A stretch of DNA of 64,000 bases. Source: Polytrichum commune (taxonomy: Eukaryota > Streptophyta > Polytrichopsida > Polytrichales > Polytrichaceae). Every line of letters starts with the position of its first letter. Within the stretch, counting starts at the first letter, position 1. Both the position numbers and the translations under genes were made by a program. The DNA lies in contig OX485806.1 of assembly GCA_950295325.1 (NCBI GenBank), positions 33,294,001 through 33,358,000 on the forward strand, in the 5' to 3' direction. Shown here in pieces: positions 35,590 through 47,770 of this stretch. The notes beneath the pieces are model-generated. The model had not been told where the DNA came from. It ran no database searches and saw nothing but the letters and a program-made list of their open reading frames with translations.

Positions 35590-36715
35590 ATGTCTTACTT
35601 TTAGGGGACCCCCCCCCCCTTCAATGAACAGATATGGGATTTCTGATTCTAATTTCATAGTTGATTTGATTGATGGGAGTAAAGTTTGTGCTAGAGTATA
35701 GTTGACTACATCTTTAGGTAACATTTTTGGTGGGGCCTTGACTCAAAGGAGCTTTCATAACATTCTTGAGAGCGGTGTGGGTCCTCAGAATATGATAGTG
35801 AGATGCTATGAGTTCGACATGTATATGAGTCTTTCAACGCAACTTTTTGAACATGTCACTGTTATATTACGAGGGCCCTGGAACAGGAACTGAACGTCGG
35901 GTAATGTTTCTGTTGACATCTCTGTTAATACGTGGAATTAACATGCCTGCACGAACAGCCCCCCCCCCCCCTCCTTATCTATGCAAGTAAACTTCCGGTT
36001 AGAACCAAAACATCAAAAACTTGTAAACTTTGTTCATCAATCGGTATGGCTACCAAAGTGCAAAGAAAAATAAAAACTAATTCATGTATTTTGTGAATGT
36101 GGTAACAATAATTCAAGACGGTAAGGAATGTCTCGCTCTTTTAAACTAAGCCTCAATTAATGTTACATAGCACAGATGGGATTGCAGACAATTACGTTTT
36201 AATGCAAGAACTTACCTCTGCCAATCCTTTTGACTTGAATGGAATTAGAATCATGGACCCCGAATCACTCAATTGAGAGGCACTTGGGGTGCATTACCCA
36301 CAAATATACCAAGGGACCTACACGTTTGACAACACCCATCCACCTCAACCAAAAAAAATGTTGGGTACCCAACACACAAAGCAAGACATCATCATCATCG
36401 TCATCGTTAAGCCCTCCATTTTAATTTTTCTCTTTCCAAAATGTTGATGGAAGGTGGTTTACGGTGCATAATTGGCTGCTTGGAAACAAGGAGTCATATA
36501 ATCTCCACACACACAATTGGTTGTGAACCGTCGTTTACATTCCTAATCATCGGGTGCAATATTCTACAATGAGCTTCATGCTTGATAATTAAGGCCCTCA
36601 ATGTGGGGCCTTGATGGTTGGGGCCCTTATTATGCATGAAATGCCCCACCCCGGGGGACTTATCTATAACACCATCAATTGTGTAGTTGTGGGTCGGGAG
36701 GGAATTATCGCAAAT
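35590..36715. other. Intergenic sequence without recognisable genes
   Basis: Poly(C) tracts near 35,610 and 35,960. No supported gene. Confidence 0.55.
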
Positions 36716-36717
36716 GA

Positions 36718-37036
36718 GCATACCTTGCATCCATCCGACATGAAAACTTGACTCCTATAGGTTTGTGCCCGATTCCTTATCAAATGACATCAACTAGACT
36801 GACTTTGGGGTCTTCAAAGTTGACTCTGGTGCCAACATTAATAACCTCTGGTTGTGTACCTCTCCTTAATCCAATATCAAAGCCACAAAAGAATATGCAG
36901 CCATGAGGTTATTGTTTTTAGTTGATTTGGCATTAGGATTAGCTTTGAGGACTCCAAATTAGTCTACTTCATGCCATTTGATATGAATCAGCCACAAACC
37001 TACAAGGGGTCAAGTTCTGACGTTGGATGGATGGGA
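36718..37036. mobile_element. Small inverted-terminal element of the CATCCAACAT family, copy 4
   Basis: The left end (GCATCCATCCGACATGAAAA, then CTTGACTCCTATAGG) and right end (...ACCTACAAGGGGTCAAG, TTCTGACGTTGGATGGATG) are imperfect inverted repeats of about 40 bp. Confidence 0.65.
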
Positions 37037-37525
37037 GGTACACTCGTTTGCACTAATTCCCTCTCTCCGTAGCCGTGGCCTCCCATGGGAAAAATATTCA
37101 TCCATCCATCCACATGAGTTGGCACATTGGACTCAAGAGAGGGACGAGTCGGGCCTAACTTACACTGACTCTCATAAGTGAGTCAATTGCAAAATAAAAA
37201 ACTACATGAAGCCATGTCTAGAAGAACATTGAGCTTTTTGCCAAACCGTAAACTGGGTCAATTGCGCAACCAAGCTAGCTATCATCCTTCCAAACTTCCA
37301 CTTGAATATTGTAGCAATGAGAGAAAAGTTGCATTTCGAATGAAGTTAGGTCTATTGACTTAGTTTTGAAATTGTTTTCATCACTCACCTTCAATTGTAA
37401 GAACAAGTTCATAGGTTCTTAGTGTTCATGAATAGGTTATTCCTTTCAATTATGGTTAATAGTGTGGTCTCCTAAGACATTTTCTCTTACAATTGTGAAG
37501 GTTTTCTTTGCCCATAAGAGCACAA

Positions 37526-38512
37526 CCAAAGGACAAGAGGTTGGATGCTATAGCTTCGTTGTAGCATGGTTGTAGCATACATGAAGTGTCAACATTGTTG
37601 GATATCTATCAATCTACATGCTTTAGGATCCGTAGAGAGTGTGTTCCTCATGTGGAGCCTTCAAGAGGAGGGCGCCCAATAAGCATCACCTTTGCTCAAT
37701 GACAAATGTGTGTAAGAGCCATCATAATTGGTGGAGAAGAAAATTTTGTGGACATGAGGAATGCTTTGAGTGAGCACTTTAATGTGGCAGTGAGCACCAA
37801 CACAACGAGGCATGCACAACATGAAGTAGGTCTTGGGTCATTAGAGAAGTAGAAGAAACCGTTACTCACGACCTAGAATGTGCGTTGCATGTTGGAATTT
37901 GCTTAACTTCATCGTATTTGGACTACTCATGATTGGTATAGGGTTGATTTTTAGTGACGAGACTCAGATCAATCAATTTCAGTATGATGCTTCCACTTGG
38001 GTTGGATGAGGGATGGAGAATCTCAATTACAAGCTCATAATGTGAGTCAAATAGTTAGACATGGAGGTAGTGCAATTTTTGTGTGGGGCTGTATGACTTC
38101 CCATGGCATGGGTTACATGTGCAAGGTAGAGGGGAAAATGACACAAGCTATGTATCTTAACATTCTACATGATGGGGTAATGAAGACAATTGAATGGTAC
38201 CCTTCTCGTGTCATATTTCAACATGATATCGATCCTAAGCATAACGCACAATTAATCAAGTAGTGGTTGTTAGTGCAAAATTTTGATGTACTTACTTGGC
38301 CTCCTCAATCACCTGACCTGAATCCAATTGAGCATGTGTGGGCACTTGTGAAACGGAAATTAAACGAGCATCCAACACCGGCCAAAGGAGTGCTTCAATT
38401 GTGGGAGTGTGTGCAAGCTTCTTTCCATTCCATCACTGTTGAGCGGTGTCAAAGGTTCTATCATAGCATGCCCAGTTGTATCCAAGCTGTTTTAGCTTCT
38501 AAAAGAAGGTGA
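37526..38512 (+). pseudogene. Tc1-type (DD34E) transposase, decayed
   Basis: Conceptual translation follows a Tc1-family transposase from the helix-turn-helix region to the catalytic core. In order it shows an RLDAIASL-like HTH, the GRP linker (RGGRPISIT), KKPLLT, DW..VDF / SDETQI with the first catalytic D, FQHDIDPKH with the second D, and WPPQSPDLNPIEHVW with the catalytic E. The second D and the E are 34 residues apart. It is broken. In-frame stops occur in the N-terminal half (for example after FAQ) and one at 38,264-38,266 between IK and WLL. A frameshift lies near 37,950 (VDF to SDET) and another near 37,999 (STWV to MRDGE). The terminal inverted repeats were not located. Most plant mariner-like elements have DD39D, so a DD34E Tc1 type is unusual for a plant. 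Confidence 0.85.
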
Positions 38513-38519
38513 ACATATT

Positions 38520-40865
38520 ATTGAACTATAAATAGATGTAGGTTACAAAACTGAGTCAATGTATATAGTTCTCTCCCAATCACTATTTCTCCATGTGTAG
38601 TGTTGCTATAGACACGATGTACTAGACTATGACTATTAACTTACATAAGTGAACATTTTTATGCTCTTGTTTTAATTTGCCTGACATTGTGTGTGAAAAT
38701 CGATGGTAGTGAATCACTGACTCAGTTTGGAGAGTCAAGTGTAGTTACAAAACACACACACCGGGATTCGATGCTTCTAAGTTTCTTTTGGCTTTCTTTT
38801 GCCTTCTCTTCCCCTTCCCTGGGAGACTGGGAGTGTCAACAGTCTCTCGATGGGGGAATCAGGATGCACATGCAGGCCAGGACATACTTAGATTCGGAGC
38901 CAACAGGCAACTTGCAATTATAAACTCAACACACAAAGCAAGGTGGCTCTCTCTCCGTCACCGCGAGTCTTGAGGAGTCCTCTTCGGAGTGAATACTTAG
39001 TAAGTAAAATTAGAAGGTGAAGAGAGGAGGCCGGGGAATCTTTGGCTCCTCCATGATCCCGGCTCTCATCATCACCACCACCATCAGCATCAGCATCGAG
39101 GAAAGAAAAAGAAAGAAGGGAAGGAAATCAGGAAAAGGAAAAGGGAAGGAGAAGAAGCTGAAGGAACTAACTTCAAAGGAGAAGGAGTAAGGTAAGGGAA
39201 TTAATAAAAGAGTCCCACCTTTGCACACGCACTACCACCCCAGGAATCCGCGTTTGGCTCCATCTTCATCATCTTCATCATCATCATCATCATCATCATC
39301 GGCAAATAACTTAATAGTGGCGCGCCCTCCCTCGCTTGCACTGCTGCTGCTGCAGGGAGGTGCTGCTTACTGCTGTTGTTGTCCCCAACTCCGGCCATGC
39401 GCCCACTAACTTAGGCGCTCGCTTGAAGCTTCTTGCTGTGGTTTGCTTTTCATCTGTTCCTTCTTCCTTCCTAAAACTTCCCCCCCTTTCTGACTTTCTC
39501 TCCCGTGTCGGTGTTGTCCTCACTCACAACTTACAAGCTGCTAAATCAATGGCACCCAAAAATACACCCCTCCTCCACCACCATCGGTGACCCTTCAAGC
39601 AGCAGGACGCCTGGAGAGTGAGAGGCCAAACTCAGTTGTCGGCCCCACATGATGATGATGGTGACGATGGTGTTCACTTTGAAGGTTGCAGCTGTCCATT
39701 CGTAATCTAGTGGGCGGTGGTGTCGCCTGGGCATGTGTTGTGTTGGGTTGCGTTAAGTTAAGTCATGTGTGTATGTGTTTGTTTGTTTGTGCACGTTAAG
39801 TAAGGAGATGGTGTGTGATCCCTGTTTTTGAAGAAAGGTGTAAATTTGTGGAAAGGGAAGGGAAGGAAAGGAAAGAAAAGGGAATTCGTGGAGTGTTGTA
39901 TTAAGGAGAAGAAGAAGTCGGAGGCGGAGTGTGATATGAGGTTCGGATCACGGCGGTGAGTTTGAACTTTTGAGTTTTGGGCAGGGGGTGTGTGGCTATG
40001 GTGGTAGATGCCACAAGGTGGGTGGGTTTGGTGGAGATTCCCATGCGGAGTTTGGATTGCGTGTTCTTTGGGGAGTAGGAGGAGGCGCGGCGGGATTGTC
40101 GTGTATGGGTGGCATCCAGGTGCATGCGACGTAGGAGGAGGAGGATTAGCGAAGAAGAAGAAGAGGAGGAGGAAGAAGAAGAAGAAGAAGATGGTGGTGG
40201 TGGTGGTGAGTGAGGAAGGAAGGAAGAAGATCCAGGAGGAGGAGGAGGAGGCAGTAGTTGTTTAGGGAGTAGTAGTTGTGTGGTGGATGTGTTTGTTGTT
40301 CATGGCATGGGCATACTGGAGCGATGGTGGTGAGCGGCGTGCGCGTGGACAGGAGGTGCGGGGCTGGAAGCGGAGCAGGTTATGTGTGCACAACCACTAG
40401 AATCTCGGAGTGAGGAGGAAGATTTTTCTTCGTAGAAATCTTCGAAATCTCCATGCCCACCATGGCTTCCTAATCACAGTGAAAGCCATCCATCCACTCA
40501 CTCGCTCATTTAATCTGCCTGCCTCCTGCTCATCCCTTTCCATTTCCTTTCCCTCTTGCTCCGAATTCCTGGATCCACCACCGGGTAGCAGCAGATCAGC
40601 AGGCACTGGTAGGGAGGAGTAGGAGGAGGAGGGTAATCTCCTCATCAAGGGTCCTTCAAAGAATCGCGTTGTTTATTTTTTCATAGGAAAAGCAAGGTTT
40701 GTGGGGAGGTAGAAGGGCATCTCGATTTGTTCGGCAGGGTAAGACCCGATTTCCAGGAGAATTTGGGGAAGGGGTTAGGATTTGGTTTTTGGTTGCTGCT
40801 GGCGGGGGGGTTGTGGGGGTCAAGGAGGAGGTTTAGAGGAAGAAGAAACCCATGCCAAAGCCTTC
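38520..40865. promoter_or_regulatory. Upstream region / probable 5' leader of the PHR-like gene
   Basis: The ~2.3 kb before the PHR-like start is rich in purine or pyrimidine triplets: CAT repeats at 39,263-39,300, GAA/GGA runs at 40,133-40,190 and 40,225-40,250. It shows no conserved frame. The C+T- and G+A-rich character close to the gene fits promoter and 5' UTR, possibly with a leader intron, but no TATA box or start site can be fixed by eye. Confidence 0.45.
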
Positions 40866-41051
40866 ATGCCTTCCCAAATGCCACCCTCTCTCCCCACTTT
40901 CGCGGCCGGTAGCGGTAGCCCGCGAGGAGCTTCCACTACCGCTGCTGCTACTGGTGCCGCTGGTGGTGGGGGTGGCGCCTTATTACCCTCCCCATCTTCC
41001 TTCCAACATCCACAACAGCATCAACATTATCAACAACAACAACAACATCCA

Positions 41052-41089
<38 letters not shown>

Positions 41090-44000
41090 TCAACATCAAC
41101 CACCCTTGCCTTTCGCAACCCAGAGCTTCCCTTCCTTAACAGGTCTACAGAGGGGCTACTATGTGCAACCGCAACAAGGAGGTGGAGGAATTGGAGGAGT
41201 TGGAGGGTCATCATCATCCGCCTCGCAGTGGCAAACTACAAGGCAATCACAGTTCCTTCCCTCCCTCTCAGCGGCTTCACAGTTTCTTTCGAAATCTGCC
41301 AACAACAACAACAACAACAACAACCTTAACCCCAACCTCAATCCCAGCATCAGCATGAGCTCGAGCAGCACCTATGACCTCCATCATGCAATAAATAATT
41401 TTGCAACAAACAACACTGTTACATCTTCTCCCTCGGTGGAGGTGGCGGTGGCTCCCTCGGGATTTCAGGCTCCTACATTCCATCATGCCACATTCCCTCC
41501 TCCACAGCCGTGGTCATCAAACTCATCCACTGGGCAGTGGGAAAGCGCACAGCATTGGTCTGCCTCTGCCTCTGCCTCCCAAGGGCAAGGGGGAGGTGCA
41601 GATAGCCCTGTCTCTGGAGGCAGTAGCACTAGTGGTGCACAGCGGTTGAATCCTACTAGTGGTGGTGGAGGGGGTAGTGGCTTATCATTTCAGCATGGGG
41701 GAATCGGTGGTGGTCGGGTTAGTGGAGTTGGTGGGGTTGTTGGTGGTGGATTCTCCATAAATCAACATGGCGGGATGGAGCCCGGTCTCCAGCAGCAACA
41801 GCATTCGTTTCAGGAGTTGGTGGGGGGATCAGCCTCCGGTCCCAATGGTGGGGGTGGTGGTGTGGTTGGGACCAGTTTGGCTCGGTATTCCTCGGCTGCC
41901 GGGCTGGTCATCACACCCAAGCCTGATGGCGCCCAACACAACGTCAACAACAACAATAGCAATAATCTTTCGGGCCCTCTTCAGGTCAGTACTAGTGTGT
42001 GTGCATGCATTTTTTGCAGGGGTTTTATTGCGAGGGAGGAATCTTCTTTCTCTTGTTGACAGAGTAGATGAGGTTTTGGAGTTCATTAGGTGAGACCTAG
42101 TAGATGATGTCTCTGGCATGGAGGAATTTTTTTGCGCTTGATGACATACATGAGGATTTGGAGGCATTAGACGAGACCTAGTAGATGATGATGTCACTGT
42201 CATAGAGGAATTTCCGTGCTCTTGACGACATACATGAAGTTTTGGAGTCTTGAAGGTTATAGACGAGGTTTTGGAGTTCATTAGATGATACTTAGATGGT
42301 GTCCCTGTCATGGAGAAATTTTCTTGCTCTTGATGACGTAAATGGAGGTTTTGGAGTTATTAGATGGGACCTAGTAGATGATGATGTCCCGGTCATGGAG
42401 AATTTCCTTACTCTTGACTATATGGGTATATGAGGTTTTTGGAGTTCATTAGGGAGGTTTTTGCTTGAGATAATGATGATGATGTCTCCGAATCATGATA
42501 GCCGCGAGGTTCCATGGTGCGCAACAGCCGCCCGGAAGCTATTCCTGCATAGCCTACGCAGAACATACGAGATGATGAGATTCTCATCAGGAAGTTTTGT
42601 ACGCTTGTAGGTTTAGTAAGAGAGTACTCTTGGGGTTTTGGAGTGAGGTTTATGAGTTTCTTGATAGTTGCGTAGACAGAGAGGTGATACTAGACGAAAC
42701 CTAGTAGATGATGATGTCCCTGTCATGGAGAAATTTTCTTGCTCTTGACGATATACATGAGGTTTTGAATGTCTTTAGCGAGGTTTTTGCTCCGAATGAT
42801 GATGGTATCTCCGAGTTGTGATCGTGGAAAGCTAGGTGGTGCTAAACAGTCGCTCAAAAGCTCTTCCCTGCATAGGCCGCACAGGAGATCGCATCGGGTA
42901 GATGTCCTTGAGGTTTTCGGAGGTGGTGAAGTGAGTTTTGGCCGCAGATGATGGACTCCCATATCTGAACCTTGGGGGATTTCAGGATTTCTTGGTAGTT
43001 GCTCTTGACATACATGAGGTTTGGGGTTCTTTAGGGATGTTTTCTTGCTTGGGATGATGATGATGATGATTTCGAATTCTGATTGTTGGAGGTTCTAAAA
43101 TTGTTCCCTGCATAGGCCGCACGGATCATACCATATGATGAGCTTATCATTAGGATAATTCCCATCGATGGGAACGATCTCTGAACCTTGGGAGTTTTTG
43201 TGGGTTCTTTATAGTTACCCTAGAATCTTGTCTCCAAGGCATACTACTTAGCCGGCGGGTTCAACCAGGATGTTGAACACTCTATCTAGGGAGTCCCCGT
43301 GCGACATCGGTAGTTTGACTTTTGTATTCCTGTACCAGTTCCTAGCGTCATAGCTGACATTTGTGCTATTTATGTGGATCACGGCACTGGATTCAGTTCT
43401 TTTAAAATTTCTTGGAGGCGACTATGGGATTCTTACGAAAATAAAACGGATAGTGTCGCTATTCGTATCCTTGAAATTGTCAATGTGTGCAAACAGTGCG
43501 TCGAGATATCAAAATAGTGAAAAAGGTTTATTGGTCATTTTCTAATTTGACCATGTCAAAACCACAACACTTGTGAGCCTGTATACATGATCGATGGGAG
43601 GGGCGACTGAAATCTTACATCAAGCTGAGTCACCATGTAAAGGTTTATTAAGGAAATCCACGGATTAGATTTGACGAGTTGTGCAGTTTCGGTAACATCA
43701 GATTTGTTAACCCATGAAATTTGTTCTGGTTTAAATTGCAGGTTTTACTTGAATCTCCAGAACAGAGCGTGGTTCGCGACAGCGAGGGGTCCATGCAGGC
43801 CGGGAAAACATTAAACGTAGGAGAGTGGGACATTTGGACCGAGATTATCGACTTGGAGCCTGACAGTGAGCGGGTAACTAACAAACATTCTTGGTCTCTC
43901 TCCATGCAGCTTAGAACTATCGTAAAAAATTTCAGCCATGCAAATGCAATGTACATACCTATAATAATTTGGGCATGGCACACTATACTCCCCTTTGGAA

Positions 44001-47000
44001 TTCGCTCAAGGGTTTTTGCAGTTGGGGTTAGGGGTTAGTATCTGGAAGCCAAAATTGGATATGGAAAGGCCGTCTGCCGGCCCATTTCTGGATGTGATTT
44101 AAGCATTGATGATGGCTGGATCCTTTTTCTTGAATTTAATTATGACAGACAAAGCGGTTCCCACTTTTGGCTCCAGCACCAATCTCTTCTCGGGACCCTC
44201 ACCCCGACCAACATCACTCAGGTGTGTGTGTGCGCGCGCTTGATCTTTCCCCCTATGGTTGCCTTTCTCTATTGTCAGTATAGTTGGTTGCGCTTTGCGG
44301 CCCAGCTTTGTTGTCTTGAAGGCTTTGAAGGAATTTGACAGATTAGCCCAATGTTTTCTCCAGAAATTTGGTTTTGTTCTATGTGGCAGCGAGGGTTTTA
44401 ATATTTTGTGGACTTTTTCAGGTGGAGGTTCAGGAGGGAGTCCCGGTCCATCTTCAGGTGCGGCTGCATCCGCTCCAGACAACTCTGTGAAGACACGCTT
44501 GCGGTGGACTCCAGAACTTCACGAGAAGTTTGTAAATGCAGTCGCACAACTCGGGGGCCCTGAACGTACGTATTATTTACCTGAACCATCGTGGTGTAGA
44601 CCGGTGCAATCTGCTTATTTGACATTCGATGTTGGAGACAGTTTTAGGAAATTACATGCACATCTTTAAGCAAAGCATTGCTCATGGATGATGATGAGAA
44701 TTGTTCCAACACCTTCATTATACATGATTAGTGAAATTATACATGGGTCATGCAGAATTTCACTAATCATTTGACATTTGCTTGATGTACAGGTGCAACG
44801 CCAAAGGCGGTGCTTCGCGTAATGGGAGTTCAGGGTATAACCATCTACCATGTCAAGAGCCACTTACAGGTCCGTAAGCACTCCAAGCTAGCTTTTGTAT
44901 GTGTACTGCTTGGCAGTTTAAACTCTCTGCAAAACCTTCATTCAACATATGCACAATCATATCAAAACCCTGCACCTGCAAAATGGCATCCGACTAGCCC
45001 ACTTCTCCTAGGATATGAAACACAGATTTAGTACGAGATGGTTAGCAAATTTAAATTGAGGCCATAGCCAATTTCCTCATGATTTTTGGAGCTCATATGA
45101 AAATCTCATTCATTATCAAAGTGAAGATTCTTGTGCTTATTAAATGGTCATATAGGTCCCCCAATTATGTTGATTATTGAACCTAGAATAGTTGTCGTAT
45201 TGCGAGCACGTAGTTAAATGGTCATAGGTCCCCCAATTATGTTGACTATTGAACCTAGAATAGCTATTCTATTTTGAACACGTAGTCAATGTTTTCAAAT
45301 TCACTTCTTTTTGACATCCGTTCTTGGAGCCACACATCACCACATGCCACTCAATATAGGTGTCCAATTAAGAAAAAATAACCAAATAAGGGTCGTTTAC
45401 CTTGGTCTCTGCTTGGCTTGCCTGGTATAATATTAGATAGTCAGGTCATTCAAGCATGTCCAGCTTTTGTTTTCATTAGAGTTCTCAAACCAGGAAGCAT
45501 ATGCCCTATGTATGTCTTGGGGTCATTGCGGGTATGCATGTATATAATAACACCGTTCATCTTTATTCAGCCGTGCTTGTTCTAGAAGTACATCTTGGTG
45601 GCGCTGACTGAACATGAGTTAACAGCCATGTCCGGGCAAGTGTTGGTGACATTTCATGTTTGCCTCTCATACATGACTTCAATTATGAATCACTCGTCTC
45701 ACGTACTCGAGTCGTGTTGTTTATGTTGTGCAGAAATACCGACTCATACCTGAGATTACCTCTGAAGGTATGTTTGTACTCATTGTGGAACTGCCTAGAG
45801 ATTTAAATGATTGTTTGTGAAATTTTTGGGAACGTATGAATATGACGAATATCTGCTTAGGGCAATGGACAATGGTTATGTGATGTGCAGATGCAAAAAA
45901 TGACCGCAGGAGGAATGATGGTTTACTGGGAGGCCTTGACATGAATTCGTAAGCTTCTGTTGCCATCACTTGTAGTGCCAAGCATTTCAGAGCACCATAG
46001 ATTGAGCACCATAGTCAGTAGTCATCTGCTTTCTTTTCTTTTTTTTAAATAAAATGAATTTAGCCTTGAGTTCTGGGTGTAGGCACCAAGATTGATAATT
46101 GTCATCTCACAGACGATATTTTTTTGGGGTGATTGCAGAAGCGCACAAATGACTCAAGCGCTACAAATGCAAATGGAAGTGCAAAAGCGCCTCCACGAGC
46201 AGTTGGAGGTAGTTATTCCACCTTGCCGTTCTCCTTTCCTCTTATAAAAATTAGAGTTATCCTCGGACTCAGCATGACTTTCAGTCTAGAGGTGGTTGTT
46301 TCGCTTACAACACCTTCCATGCTCGGTAAGTTTTTGGTGCATGCTTGGAGGTGGTGTGGATGTTTTAACGAAGAACACTATATATTGATTCATTGAAGGT
46401 CAAACTCACTTTGGCATGCCAAGAGGTGCTAAAATAAGTTTGGATCTCAATCACCTGAAGTAGGTTACTCTTCATGAAATTCAAGCACTATTTCCCGGCA
46501 TGCAGCACAAGTGGAAAGAAACTATTTATATTGTATCCAAAACAACCAATGGGAAATTCAAAGGGCACGAATTCCCGACAAAGAATCTCATTTGAGTATC
46601 AGGAAAACTCCAATGTGCAAGTAATTCTTTATATCAAAACCATGTCCATCAATCGTCCACGTATCCTTCTTCATGAGCTAACATTTTAAGTGTACTGCTG
46701 TTGTGTCATGTGCAGATTCAGCGACAGCTCCAATTACGTATTGAGGAGCAGGGCCAAAATTTGCAGAAGATGATTGAAGCTCAGGCACAGGCTGGGCTGG
46801 CATTTGGCTACCGTTCCGACCTTCGCAACCCAGCGGAGCCGTCTACACAGACCACAATGACGGCGGATCGGGATGCGGCAACCACCAAAGGGATCCAGCC
46901 CTCTCAAGGGGCTCTTTTAGGATTGCAGACGTCTTCCCAGGTTGACTTAGTAGCCGCTGCTGCCACTGCAAGCGCGAGTTCGCCGCCTCGGGAAGCGAAA

Positions 47001-47303
47001 CGAGCCCGGGTGGAGGTGCCAAACTTGGTAATCATTCCGCAAGAGTCTGCTTCATTATACGCGTCTGCGGATTCGAACATGTCGAGCAGCGCAAGGTGTA
47101 TCCATCATAACAATTCTACTAATCATAATAACAATAATAGTAGTGCGGAGGGGCCTCCAGAGCCAGGGTCATCTTCTTCTCCGGCGGCGGCGGCTAATTC
47201 GAATACGCAAATGAATCCGCCTCCTGCTTGGAAACCCTCACAAGGCTGCGTCCCCCAGCAGTCCGGTGGTGCCGCGCCGACGTCATTGCAGGCCTCTGTT
47301 TGA
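40866..47303 (+). CDS. PHR1-type MYB-CC transcription factor (phosphate-starvation-response-like), 8 coding exons
   Basis: Exons by GT-AG consensus and frame: 40866-41984, 43742-43865, 44422-44565, 44793-44869, 45734-45767, 45891-45948, 46139-46208, 46716-47303. They sum to 2,214 nt, giving 737 residues and TGA. Residues ~1-415 are low complexity: Q/H-rich at ~47-82, then N-, S- and G-rich. The GARP/MYB domain spans ~439-491, from TRLRWTPELHEKF through VMGVQGITIYHVKSHLQKYR. The MYB-CC coiled coil spans ~522-566, with LHEQLEIQRQLQLRIEEQG. This architecture is that of PHR1/PHL proteins, nuclear regulators that bind P1BS sites and interact with SPX sensors (family knowledge). The start is the first in-frame ATG before MPSQMPP. 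The upstream frame is open to at least 40,782 but has no ATG. An alternative splice (exon 2 to 43,873 plus a cassette at 44,149-44,221) also keeps frame and would add 27 residues. Paralogue identity cannot be fixed. Confidence 0.9.
41004..41350 (+). repeat. Coding CAA/CAG and AAC repeat tracts in the PHR-like exon 1
   Basis: CAACAG-type repeats at about 41,030-41,100 encode a Q/H stretch. An AAC run at about 41,300-41,325 encodes eight Asn. Both are in frame, so length changes would alter the protein without frameshift. Confidence 0.85.
42060..43090 (+). repeat. Imperfect tandem repeat filling intron 1 of the PHR-like gene
   Basis: A diverged unit of roughly 90-130 bp recurs at least six times between 42,060 and 43,090. 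It contains 'tagatgatgatgtcc.tgtcatggag', 'ttgctcttgacgatatacatgaggt' and 'tttggagttcattag'. Confidence 0.7.
45000..45400 (+). repeat. Dispersed repeat within a PHR-gene intron (uninterrupted copy)
   Basis: Same family as 5,735-6,300 and 15,024-15,350. It includes an internal ~75-bp duplication of 'ggtcata.aggtcccccaattatgttga'. It lacks the hAT-type MITE found at 5,844-6,059. Confidence 0.65.
46285..46660 (+). repeat. Dispersed repeat in the last PHR-gene intron (copy A)
   Basis: It aligns by eye to 51,596-51,935. Shared blocks are 'acaacaccttc', 'gtaagtttt..gtgcatgcttggag', 'aagaaca.t.tata', 'ggtcaaactca.tttggcatg' and 'caacaaccaatgg'-like motifs. No terminal repeats were seen. Confidence 0.7.
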
Positions 47304-47399
47304 TGGAAGTAGGTGCTAATTTCTCCTTAAGCCTTTTGAGTTTAGAATAGAATATATTGTACCAATGTCACGTTTTCAAGAACCAATTGGATGTGAAGA

Positions 47400-47770
47400 A
47401 TTTTGGACCACTGCACTGCGGGCCGCTTAAACCCCAACCTTAACCCAGATCCCATGTAGATCGGAATAGTGCTTGGATGGGTGACCTTCCTAGCAGTCGA
47501 TTTCTGGTGCACCATACGGATCTCAAGGCAGATCACAATAGTGCTTGGATGAGTGACCTTCCTGGCACTCGATTTCAAGTGCACCCTACCACCTATGGTC
47601 CACCCAATCATTGTGGGGGTATTCAGGTGAATCAGATATTGTCAGCCAAGCGCGTGGGTACTAGGGGCTTGCCCTTGGGGGAGATAGGTGCATGCCAGCT
47701 TGTTTGCTCATGTTCAAGGTGTTCACCTTTGCAAGGAGGCAGTAGTCTTCGGGCCTTCTAAATTTCGTGA
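47400..47770 (+). mobile_element. 5S-rRNA-like SINE candidate with internal tandem duplication
   Basis: 'cccagatcccatgtagatcg' followed by 'gtgcttggatgggtgacc' and 'tggtgcacc' resembles the second half of plant 5S rRNA (GATCCCATC..., GTGCTTGG...GGATGGGTGACC...GCACC) with a deletion between GTGCTTGG and ATGGGTGACC. The block is tandemly repeated ~75 bp later. Beyond it, 'ccacctatggtccacccaat' and 'tgtgggggt' echo the central part of the tRNA-headed SINE in this window. It is not an intact 5S gene. The boundaries are uncertain and no TSD was read. Confidence 0.45.

Noticed and set aside
41829-42311. 160-codon minus-strand frame antisense to PHR-like exon 1 and intron 1
   Set aside because: It is a shadow of the G-rich exon and of the intron tandem repeat (internally repetitive translation), with no known domain.
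47404-47600. Functional 5S rRNA gene
   Set aside because: A large internal part is missing, the block is duplicated with mismatches and no intact 5S sequence or T-run terminator is present.
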